A DNA stretch of 5,122 bases from an uncultured Acetobacter sp. (GTDB lineage Bacteria > Pseudomonadota > Alphaproteobacteria > Acetobacterales > Acetobacteraceae), in NCBI GenBank assembly GCA_937900755.1, contig CALCDN010000132.1:1-5122 (forward strand). Direction: 5' to 3'. The notes under the pieces were generated by a model that was not told where the DNA came from, ran no database searches, and was given only the letters and a program-made list of their open reading frames with translations. Shown one piece after another: positions 1-5,122 of this stretch. The first letter of the stretch is position 1. Every line of letters begins with the position of its first letter. Position numbers and translations under genes: made by a program.

Positions 1-22
1 CGCTCACGTCCGGGGTGGGGGG

Positions 23-586
23 TCAGCCCTCCAGGTCCGCAACCCAGTATAAATAGTCCCGCCAGCTTTTGTGCAGGTAGTTGGGAGGGAAAGCGCGCCC
101 GTTTTCCTGCAACTCCCACGATGTGGGGCGCACGGGGGTGCGGCGCGGCAGCATGCCAATATGGTGGGGCATGTGCGGGCCTTTGCGCAGGTTGCAGCAA
201 CCACAGGCGGTTACAACGTTTTCCCAGCTTGTGCGCCCGCCCTTGCAGCGGGGGATAACGTGGTCAAATGTCAGTTCCTGCGTGGGGTAGCGTTCCCCGC
301 AATACTGGCAGGAAAAATTGTCGCGCAAAAAAACATTGAAGCGCGTAAAGGCCGGCTTGCGGGCTGCGGGCACATAGTCCTTGAGGGCGATCACGCTGGG
401 CAGGCGAAAGGCCTGGTTGGGTGAGTGGACTTCCATGTCATATTCGCTCAGGACCGAAACCCGGTCCAGGCATACCGCTTTTATGGCGTCCTGCCATGCC
501 CACAGGGAAAGTGGAAAATAGGAAAGAGGTCGGAAGTCTGCGTTTAGAACAAGGGCTGGGTAGTTTAGAATACTGCCATCCGCCAA
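23..586 (-). CDS. HNH endonuclease family protein
   Basis: A 187-residue protein if started at the TTG at 586-584. The second half carries an HNH nuclease fold of the McrA-like type: a first zinc knuckle C93-x2-C96 (FSCQYCG), the catalytic segment FDHVIPRCKGG with D108 and H109, N123 in the WENVV segment, a second knuckle C128-x2-C131, and N132. All core residues are present, so a metal-dependent DNA nuclease or nicking activity is plausible. The target and biological role are unknown. The N-terminal 80 residues (LVLNADFRPLSYFPLSLW and onward) form the conserved leader seen in many alphaproteobacterial HNH proteins of about 185-190 residues. I chose TTG 586 because GGGGAG (minus strand, 599-594) lies 7 nt upstream; GTG at 607 would add seven residues but has only a weak GGAA site. 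No signal peptide is visible, so it is likely cytoplasmic. It is transcribed divergently from gluQ. The family call is firm; the function is not. Confidence 0.88.
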   Translation of the reverse strand: MADGSILNYPALVLNADFRPLSYFPLSLWAWQDAIKAVCLDRVSVLSEYDMEVHSPNQAFRLPSVIALKDYVPAARKPAFTRFNVFLRDNFSCQYCGERYPTQELTFDHVIPRCKGGRTSWENVVTACGCCNLRKGPHMPHHIGMLPRRTPVRPTSWELQENGRAFPPNYLHKSWRDYLYWVADLEG

Positions 587-593
587 GACGTGT

Positions 594-599
594 CTCCCC
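594..599 (-). promoter_or_regulatory. Ribosome binding site deciding the HNH start
   Basis: On the minus strand this reads GGGGAG, followed by a 7-nt spacer and a TTG codon (586-584) in frame with the HNH protein. It lies inside the longer reading frame that would begin at GTG 607, so it argues for the shorter product. Confidence 0.45.
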
Positions 600-607
600 G
601 TTTGCAC

Positions 608-775
608 GAGAACACAGTTCCGAAGGGGTCAAAACAACTCAAGCCGACCGCCAGCAGAAGTGCGTCGTCGAGATAATTACCGCCAAGACTATTGCAGACG
701 CAAAGGAGTGTGGCAAGAAAATGCAGGGCAATAGTAACGGATATTTGGCGACCTTATGCATTTGGCAAGATGATT
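608..775. other. Divergent intergenic region between HNH gene and gluQ
   Basis: This stretch is visibly richer in A and T than the flanking genes and must hold the control elements for both divergent genes. I found no convincing -35/-10 pair on either strand; the closest -10-like string is GATAAT at 672-677, without a matching -35. AAAGGAG at 702-708 resembles a ribosome binding site and stands 12 nt before an ATG at 721. That ATG opens a 26-codon ORF ending in TGA at 799-801, overlapping the gluQ start (see findings). The 8-mer TGGCAAGA occurs twice, at 711-718 and 763-770. Confidence 0.5.
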
Positions 776-1696
776 ATGACTATTCGATTACAGTACAATG
801 AACATTGCAAAACAGGCTGGGTTACGCGGTTCGCGCCCAGCCCCACGGGGGCGCTGCATCTGGGGCATGTTGCGTCCGCCCTGTTCGGGTGGGAACGGGC
901 GAGGCCCAATGGGCAATGGCTGGTGCGGATGGAGGATATAGACCCCCAGCGCTGCAGGCCCGCCTTCGCCTCCGCCATTATGGAGGACCTGGCATGGTTG
1001 GGGCTGGCGCCGGACGGGCCGGTTCTGTACCAGTCCACCCGCATGGCGGTTTATGGGGATGTGCTGGCAGTACTTGAGCGCATGGGGGTACTGTACCCCT
1101 GTTTTTGCACCCGCTCGGACATAGCGCGCGAGAGCGCGGCCATGCTGGCCGCCCCCCACACAGCACCCGATGGAAGCGTGCTGTACCCCGGCCGGTGCCG
1201 CCACCTTGGCGCGCGGGAGCGGCAGGCGCGGATGGAGGCTGGCCAGCCCTATGTGCTGCGCCTGCACATGGCGCGCGCTGTGGAGCGGGCCCGCGCGCAC
1301 GCAGCCTCCTGGCCACTGGACTACCATGATCTGGACCGTGGCCCCGTACCCTGCCAGCCCGAACTGTTTGGCGATGTGGTTCTGGCCCGGCGCGACGTGC
1401 CCGCATCCTACCACCTGTGCGTAACGTGTGATGACGAGGCGCAGGGCGTAACGCTGGTTACAAGGGGGGAGGACCTGCGCCCGGCCACCAGCCTGCACCG
1501 GTTGTTGCAGGCCCTTATGGGCTGGTCCGCCCCGCATTATGCGTTCCATCCCCTGCTCTGCGATGCAACAGGCCGCCGCCTTGCCAAGCGTGATGGCGCC
1601 CTTTCCATCCGTGCCCTGCGCGCGAGTGGGCTGAGTGCTGCGCAGGTGCGTAACAAAGCCACGTTTGCCGCTGTGCGTTGCGGTGGCGCGCCGTAG
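776..1696 (+). CDS. gluQ: Glutamyl-Q tRNA(Asp) synthetase (GluQ-RS)
   Basis: A 306-residue paralogue of the glutamyl-tRNA synthetase catalytic domain. It activates glutamate with ATP and attaches it to the queuosine base at position 34 of tRNA-Asp; it does not charge the acceptor end. Visible motifs: FAPSPTGALHLGH at 19-31 with the class I HIGH signature as HLGH (28-31); MEDID at 52-56; a zinc site C109-x-C111 with Y137-x3-C141; the YHL...DD..QGVT..RGEDL core (about 212-234); and RRLAKRDG at 267-274 as the degenerate KMSKS loop. The C-terminal anticodon-binding domain of true GluRS is absent, which separates GluQ from GltX. The usual family length is about 290-300. ATG 776 was chosen over ATG 770 (two more residues) and TTG 692 (28 more) because conserved sequence begins soon after it; no start has a strong ribosome site. 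It depends on queuosine made by genes outside this window. Confidence 0.93.
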   Translation: MTIRLQYNEHCKTGWVTRFAPSPTGALHLGHVASALFGWERARPNGQWLVRMEDIDPQRCRPAFASAIMEDLAWLGLAPDGPVLYQSTRMAVYGDVLAVLERMGVLYPCFCTRSDIARESAAMLAAPHTAPDGSVLYPGRCRHLGARERQARMEAGQPYVLRLHMARAVERARAHAASWPLDYHDLDRGPVPCQPELFGDVVLARRDVPASYHLCVTCDDEAQGVTLVTRGEDLRPATSLHRLLQALMGWSAPHYAFHPLLCDATGRRLAKRDGALSIRALRASGLSAAQVRNKATFAAVRCGGAP

Positions 1697-1734
1697 GGCC
1701 AAGCGCCGCCCCATGCCCTGCTGGCCCTGTTTTT
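1693..1734 (+). terminator. Probable intrinsic terminator of gluQ
   Basis: AGGGCCA (1695-1701) pairs perfectly with TGGCCCT (1722-1728). G·T wobbles extend the stem outward by two (1693-1694 with 1729-1730), and a bulged A followed by two G-C pairs extends it inward (1703-1704 with 1720-1721). The T-run at 1730-1734 follows directly. The 5' arm begins within the gluQ stop codon. The loop is long (about 15 nt), which lowers confidence. Confidence 0.5.
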
Positions 1735-1792
1735 GCATGACAGGGACAAAGGCTGCGCAGAACAAAAAAGATAGAGCAGGTGGAATCACCGG

Positions 1793-1809
1793 TTCCGCCA
1801 TGGGCGGAA
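1793..1809 (+). other. Perfect 7-bp hairpin in the aminotransferase leader
   Basis: TTCCGCC (1793-1799) pairs with GGCGGAA (1803-1809) around a 3-base loop, ATG. No T-run follows, so it is not an intrinsic terminator. It sits directly before an AAGAGGA ribosome-site-like string (1808-1814) and GTG 1820. No known riboswitch consensus was recognised in this leader. Confidence 0.35.
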
Positions 1810-1861
1810 GAGGATTACTGTGCGCCCCGTAGCAGCGCATCCGCGCGTCCGATCGGGCGTT

Positions 1862-1891
1862 TTGCCCGCTCATGGGCCGGGTGCCTTAAAT
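1862..1891 (+). promoter_or_regulatory. Weak candidate sigma-70 promoter for the aminotransferase operon
   Basis: TTGCCC (1862-1867) and TTAAAT (1886-1891), 18 nt apart, each match 4 of 6 consensus bases. A transcript starting near 1898 would carry a very short leader containing GGAAAG (1900-1905) before ATG 1916. The -35 element overlaps a small GC hairpin (CGGGC 1854-1858 with GCCCG 1864-1868). This is a by-eye match only. Confidence 0.25.
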
Positions 1892-1915
1892 CATGTGTCG
1901 GAAAGTAAGAAAACC

Positions 1916-3118
1916 ATGAGCCTTGTTGCTGACCGCCTGAACAGGATCAGCCCTAGCCAGACAATTGTCATTTCAACGCGCGCACGGGCGTTGAAGGCGC
2001 AAGGGCGGAATATTATCAGTCTTTCCGCGGGTGAGCCGGATTTCAATACCCCGGACAACATTGCTCAGGCCGCCGTAAGGGCTATTGCTGCGGGCCAGAC
2101 CCGTTATACGGACGTGGCGGGCACGCCTGAATTGCGCGCGGCTGTGGCGGAGCGATTCCGGCTGGATAGCGGGCTGGATTACACACCGGAGGAAATTATT
2201 GTTTCCACCGGCGGCAAGCAGATCATCTACAATGCCATGATGGCTACCCTCAATCCGGGGGACGAGGCCATTATTCCCGCGCCGTGCTGGGTGTCCTACC
2301 CCGATATTGTCACGCTGGCCGAAGGCGTGCCCGTGGTGGTGCCGTGCAAGCGTGAAAACGGTTTTCGCCTTCAGGCGGAGGAGCTGGAAGCCGCCATTAC
2401 CCCGCGCACCAAGTGGGTTTTCCTCAATTCGCCATGCAACCCTACCGGGGTGGCCTATTCGGCCGAGGACCTGCGCCCGCTGTGTGACGTGCTGTTGCGC
2501 CACCCGCATGTGTGGATTTTCACGGACGATATTTACGCCAAACTTGTGTACGATGGCTTCCGCCCCGCCACATTCGTGGAGGTGGAACCCCGCCTGCGCA
2601 GCCGCACGGTCACCATGAACGGTGTATCCAAGGCCTATGCCATGACCGGCTGGCGCATTGGTTTTTCGGGTGCTCCGGTGGAGTTGACCCGCGCCATGAA
2701 CAAGTTGCAGGGCCAGTCCACCTCCAATACCTGCTCCATTGCGCAGGCAGCCGCGGTGGAGGCCCTGAACGGCCCGCAGGACTTTATCCAGACCATGGTC
2801 GACACCTATCAGGGCCGGCGCGACATGGTGGTGAACATGATCAACCAGGCCAGGGGCATGGAATGTGATGTGCCGCAAGGCGCGTTCTATGTGTTCCCCT
2901 GCATTGAACAATGCCTTGGAAAAACCTCGCCGGGTGGAAAGCTTTTGAAAACGGACGAGGATTTTGTAACCGCCCTGCTGGAGGAGGAAGGGGTGGCTGC
3001 TGTCCATGGTTCGGCCTTCATGTATCCGGGGTACATGCGCATTTCCTACGCCACGGACACGCAGAGCCTGCGGGACGCCTGCACCCGCATCCAGCATTTT
3101 TGCGAAGGCCTGCTGTAA
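1916..3118 (+). CDS. aspC: Class I PLP aminotransferase, aspartate aminotransferase type (first of tandem pair)
   Basis: A 400-residue fold-type I PLP enzyme of the bacterial (subgroup Ib, Thermus/rhizobial) aspartate aminotransferase family. It is expected to move the amino group between aspartate and 2-oxoglutarate in the cytoplasm. Visible in order: SPSQT (12-16) in the N-terminal substrate segment; SAGEPDF (37-43); GGKQ (99-102), whose K101 contacts the substrate side-chain carboxylate in this subgroup; W125 stacking on PLP; N175 in NPTG; D204 and Y207 holding the cofactor; the Schiff-base lysine K239 in VSKAYAMTGWR; and R375 for the alpha-carboxylate. All catalytic residues are intact. 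Unusual points are Cys124, where relatives have Tyr (PYWVSYP), and Cys174 before NPTG. ATG 1916 fits the family N-terminus. GTG 1820 has a better ribosome site but would add 32 residues unlike the family. Its stop lies 3 nt before the next gene, so the two are probably co-transcribed. Related enzymes can also use prephenate or aromatic acids. Confidence 0.93.
   Translation: MSLVADRLNRISPSQTIVISTRARALKAQGRNIISLSAGEPDFNTPDNIAQAAVRAIAAGQTRYTDVAGTPELRAAVAERFRLDSGLDYTPEEIIVSTGGKQIIYNAMMATLNPGDEAIIPAPCWVSYPDIVTLAEGVPVVVPCKRENGFRLQAEELEAAITPRTKWVFLNSPCNPTGVAYSAEDLRPLCDVLLRHPHVWIFTDDIYAKLVYDGFRPATFVEVEPRLRSRTVTMNGVSKAYAMTGWRIGFSGAPVELTRAMNKLQGQSTSNTCSIAQAAAVEALNGPQDFIQTMVDTYQGRRDMVVNMINQARGMECDVPQGAFYVFPCIEQCLGKTSPGGKLLKTDEDFVTALLEEEGVAAVHGSAFMYPGYMRISYATDTQSLRDACTRIQHFCEGLL
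2627..2655 (+). repeat. 29-nt direct repeat, copy 1 (in the first aminotransferase)
   Basis: This stretch is identical to 3836-3864 and encodes the SKAYAMTGWR active-site segment around the PLP lysine. With flanking bases (2618-2655 against 3827-3864) 37 of 38 match. The copies lie 1209 nt apart, a whole number of codons, so they sit in the same reading frame. Confidence 0.8.
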
Positions 3119-3121
3119 TCC

Positions 3122-4327
3122 ATGGCCCGGAGTTTTGCACACCGTCTGAACGGCCTGCCCGCCCCCGCAACCATAGAAATGGCCCGGCGCGCCCGGGCCC
3201 TCAAGGCGGAGGGGCGGCCTGTTATCTCCCTCGCGCTGGGGGAGCCGGATTTTGCAACCCCCCCCGCCGTGGTGGAGGCGGCCCACCAGGCCGCGCTGGC
3301 CGGGCAGACCAAATACCCGCCCGTGGATGGCACGCCCGCACTCAAGGCCGCCATTGCCCGCAAGTTCGCGCGGGAGAACGGGCTGGACTACACGCCTGAG
3401 CAGATCATGGTCTCCAACGGGGGCAAGCAGGTCATCTTCAACGCCTTCATGGCGACCCTGAACACAGGGGACGAGGTGGTGGTGCCAACCCCCTACTGGG
3501 TCAGCTACCCGCTGATTGCGCGCATGTTCGGGGCAACGCCGGTGTTTGCGCCCTGTCGGGAGGAAGACGGCTTTCGCCTTCGGGCGGAGGTGCTGGCGCA
3601 AGCATTGACGCCACGCACACGCTGGGTTGTGCTGAACTTTCCCAACAACCCCACCGGGGCCATATGCCCGGCCGAAGACCTGGCCGAAATTGCCAGGGTT
3701 TTGCGCGATTACCCCGATGTGTGGATCCTGTCTGACGAAATTTACGAGCATCTGGTGTTCGGTACAGGGCGGTCGGCCTCGATCGCGGCCGTGGCGCCCG
3801 ACCTCAAGGACCGCACCATCACGCTTAACGGTGTGTCCAAGGCCTATGCCATGACCGGCTGGCGTGTGGGCTTTGCCGGGGGGCCTGCGGACCTGATCGC
3901 CGCCATGCGGGGCGTGCAGGGCAACGCCACATCGGGCGTATGTTCCGTAGCACAGGCCGCCGCCGCCGCCGCACTGGATGGCCCACCCGATCTGGTGGGG
4001 ACAATGGTGGCCACCTATGACAGGCGGCGGAGCAATGTGGTGCAGGCCCTGCGGGCTGTGCCGGGCCTGACCTGCGCCATGCCCGAAGGGGCTTTTTATG
4101 CCTATCCCGGTATTGCCGCCTGCCTGGGGCGCACAACGGCTGGGGGGCGGCTGGTGGAAACCGACCATGATTTTGCAATAGCCCTGCTGGAGGAGGAATT
4201 CGTGGCGACCGTGCCCGGTAGCGCCTTTGGCCATTCCCCCTACCTGCGCCTGTCCTGTGCGACATCGGATGATGTGTTGGCCGAGGCCTGCCAGCGCATG
4301 GCGCGCTTTGTGGGCGGGCTACACTAA
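3122..4327 (+). CDS. Class I PLP aminotransferase, aspartate aminotransferase-like (second of tandem pair)
   Basis: A 401-residue paralogue of the preceding enzyme, aligning end to end without gaps at about 53% identity by hand count. PLP machinery is complete: GEPDF (40-44), GGKQ with K102, W126 in PYWVSYP, N176 in NNPTG, D205 and Y208 in SDEIY, Schiff-base K240, and R376. Side-chain carboxylate lysine K102 is kept, which favours a dicarboxylic substrate. The N-terminal segment differs: LPAPAT (12-17) puts Pro15 where the first copy has Ser14 and residue 13 is Pro. In this subgroup that segment lines the substrate pocket, so specificity may differ (aspartate, prephenate or another keto acid; undetermined). 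ATG 3122 is the only reasonable start, 3 nt after the upstream stop. The nearest ribosome site (GAAGG, 3104-3108) is 13 nt away within the upstream gene, suggesting translational coupling. The transporter gene follows after 45 nt. Confidence 0.92.
   Translation: MARSFAHRLNGLPAPATIEMARRARALKAEGRPVISLALGEPDFATPPAVVEAAHQAALAGQTKYPPVDGTPALKAAIARKFARENGLDYTPEQIMVSNGGKQVIFNAFMATLNTGDEVVVPTPYWVSYPLIARMFGATPVFAPCREEDGFRLRAEVLAQALTPRTRWVVLNFPNNPTGAICPAEDLAEIARVLRDYPDVWILSDEIYEHLVFGTGRSASIAAVAPDLKDRTITLNGVSKAYAMTGWRVGFAGGPADLIAAMRGVQGNATSGVCSVAQAAAAAALDGPPDLVGTMVATYDRRRSNVVQALRAVPGLTCAMPEGAFYAYPGIAACLGRTTAGGRLVETDHDFAIALLEEEFVATVPGSAFGHSPYLRLSCATSDDVLAEACQRMARFVGGLH
3836..3864 (+). repeat. 29-nt direct repeat, copy 2 (in the second aminotransferase)
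   Basis: This copy is identical to 2627-2655 and again covers the codons around the PLP-binding lysine. Identity is probably kept by strong protein conservation plus shared codon preference, although local gene conversion could also explain it. Confidence 0.8.
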
Positions 4328-4332
4328 AAACA

Positions 4333-4359
4333 GGTCCGCCTTGCCATAAAACCCGGACC
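4333..4359 (+). other. Small hairpin between second aminotransferase and transporter
   Basis: GGTCCG (4333-4338) pairs with CGGACC (4354-4359) across a 15-nt loop. No T-run follows, so transcription probably continues into the transporter gene. The stem ends just before that gene's ribosome site, so it could affect translation or transcript stability; this is only a possibility. Confidence 0.3.
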
Positions 4360-4364
4360 GGGAG
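4360..4364 (+). promoter_or_regulatory. Ribosome binding site deciding the transporter start
   Basis: GGGAG, 8 nt before the GTG at 4373. No ATG or TTG start codon lies in frame between the upstream stop (4325-4327) and this GTG; the one upstream GTG-like alternative codon does not occur either. The site supports GTG 4373 as the start. Confidence 0.55.
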
Positions 4365-4372
4365 TACCTGAC

Positions 4373-5122
4373 GTGCCCGAACAGTTCCTGCCTGCGCGGG
4401 AGAAAATAGTCTTGCGCAGCTTCTCGCGCGAGGAGGTGGCGCTGCTCTGCATTACCGTCCTGTGGGGCGTTACGTTCCTGATCGTGCATACGGCCATGCG
4501 CTATACGGGGGCCATGTTTTTTGTGGGTGTGCGCTTTACCACGGCGGCCCTGCTGTGCATGGTCCTGTTTCGCAGGCTGCTGCTGGATTTGAGCATGCAG
4601 GAGGTGCGGGCAGGGGCCTGCGTGGGGGTGGCCATCTTTTTTGGCTATGCGCTGCAAACGCTGGGGCTGGGCAGTATTCCCAGCAGTCAGTCGGCCTTTA
4701 TAACCGCCATGTATGTGCCTGTTGTGCCCTTCCTGCAGTGGTTTTTTTTGCGCAGGCCTCCCCATTTCATGGTCTGGCTGGGGGTGTTGTTCGCGTTTTC
4801 CGGTCTGGTGTTGCTGACCGGCCCACAGGCCATAGCCCACCTGCACCTTCAGTCTGGCGAGGTCATGACCCTGCTCAGCGCCATCGCCATTGCCATGGAG
4901 GTTGTGCTGATCAGCCTCTTTGCCTCCCCCGCCATCAACAGTTTCCGGGTGGCGATTGTGCAGTTGTTCGTGGCGGGGATGCTGGCCTTTGCGGCCATGC
5001 CCGTTGTGCACGAAAGCGTGCCAGCCTTTGCGTGGTGGTGGGTTGTGCCAGGCCTGGGCCTTGGGGCCATGAGCGCCGTTATTCAACTGGTTATGAACTG
5101 GGCGCAAAAAACGGTCTCGCCC
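4373..5122 (+). CDS. EamA/DMT-family transporter, N-terminal 250 residues (cut by window end)
   Basis: The frame is open from GTG 4373 to the last base, giving 250 residues of a very hydrophobic protein. After a charged cytoplasmic-looking start (to about residue 20) I count roughly eight membrane segments: about 22-40, 47-66, 80-98, 104-125, 131-149, 162-184, 189-210 and 218-240. The WGVTF motif in the first segment, the short basic links (R67-R68, R127-R128) and the apparent two-fold repeat of helices fit the EamA domain of the drug/metabolite transporter superfamily. Such proteins usually have ten helices and about 300 residues, so about 50-60 residues are missing beyond the window. Members export or import small metabolites including amino acids; the substrate cannot be read from sequence. 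It lies 45 nt after the second aminotransferase, same strand, with no terminator between, so one operon is likely and an amino-acid-related substrate is a reasonable guess. Confidence 0.85.
   Translation, partial: MPEQFLPAREKIVLRSFSREEVALLCITVLWGVTFLIVHTAMRYTGAMFFVGVRFTTAALLCMVLFRRLLLDLSMQEVRAGACVGVAIFFGYALQTLGLGSIPSSQSAFITAMYVPVVPFLQWFFLRRPPHFMVWLGVLFAFSGLVLLTGPQAIAHLHLQSGEVMTLLSAIAIAMEVVLISLFASPAINSFRVAIVQLFVAGMLAFAAMPVVHESVPAFAWWWVVPGLGLGAMSAVIQLVMNWAQKTVSP

Noticed and set aside
71..801. Plus-strand open frames (71-424 and 421-801) opposite the HNH gene
   Set aside because: They are shadows of the HNH coding region. Only the last 26 codons (721-801), which extend beyond the HNH gene, are discussed as a possible leader ORF.
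1685..1692. GGCGCGCC palindrome just before the gluQ stop codon
   Set aside because: It is an 8-bp GC palindrome inside coding sequence and is expected by chance in DNA of this composition.
788..1873. A 361-residue open frame on the minus strand opposite gluQ
   Set aside because: It is the antisense of a well-supported gluQ, with no recognisable domain and low-complexity GC-driven composition.
1735..1915. A possible metabolite riboswitch before the aminotransferases
   Set aside because: There are small hairpins, but I could match no known riboswitch consensus (SAM-II, glycine and others considered), and the hairpins lack a terminator T-run.
1973..4234. A 753-residue open frame on the minus strand running through both aminotransferase genes
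   Set aside because: It is antisense to two clear enzymes with intact motifs. Its composition (rich in Gly, His, Arg, Pro and Gln) is typical of high-GC antisense frames, and its two halves resemble each other only because the two genes are paralogues.
4319..5107. A 262-residue minus-strand open frame opposite the transporter
   Set aside because: It is very rich in His, Gln, Gly and Lys, as expected from the reverse of a hydrophobic membrane protein gene, and no domain is visible.

Overview
The window is GC-rich and gene-dense, with no mobile element, CRISPR array, rRNA or tRNA that I can see. Codon use is GC-biased, and the proteins resemble alphaproteobacterial forms: the long zinc loop of the GluQ enzyme, the HNH protein, and bacterial (Thermus/rhizobial type) aspartate aminotransferases. 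My best guess is an acetic acid bacterium (Acetobacteraceae, Gluconacetobacter/Komagataeibacter-like). That placement is inference from protein style, not from a marker gene.

Layout. (1) Positions 23-586, minus strand: a small HNH-family endonuclease with an intact HNH core and two CxxC zinc knuckles. (2) Positions 587-775: an AT-richer divergent intergenic region. It holds a Shine-Dalgarno-like AAAGGAG followed by a 26-codon ORF that overlaps the start of the next gene. (3) Positions 776-1696, plus strand: gluQ, the enzyme that glutamylates queuosine in tRNA-Asp. An intrinsic-terminator-like hairpin begins inside its stop codon. (4) Positions 1735-1915: a leader region with small hairpins and two possible starts for the next gene. 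(5) Positions 1916-3118 and 3122-4327: two tandem class I PLP aminotransferases of the aspartate aminotransferase family, separated by 3 nt. They align over 400 residues without a gap at about 53% identity (hand count). (6) Positions 4373-5122: the first 250 codons of an EamA/DMT-family multi-pass transporter, cut by the window edge, in probable operon with the aminotransferases.

How the parts fit. The left half concerns nucleic acids (a nuclease and a tRNA modification enzyme, transcribed divergently). The right half looks like an amino-acid metabolism operon: two diverged aminotransferases that keep the PLP machinery but differ at substrate-facing positions, followed by a possible metabolite exporter.

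Nothing here is a clearly new system. The points most worth checking are the diverged aminotransferase pair with its transporter, and a speculative leader ORF before gluQ that is rich in codons read by queuosine-modified tRNAs.
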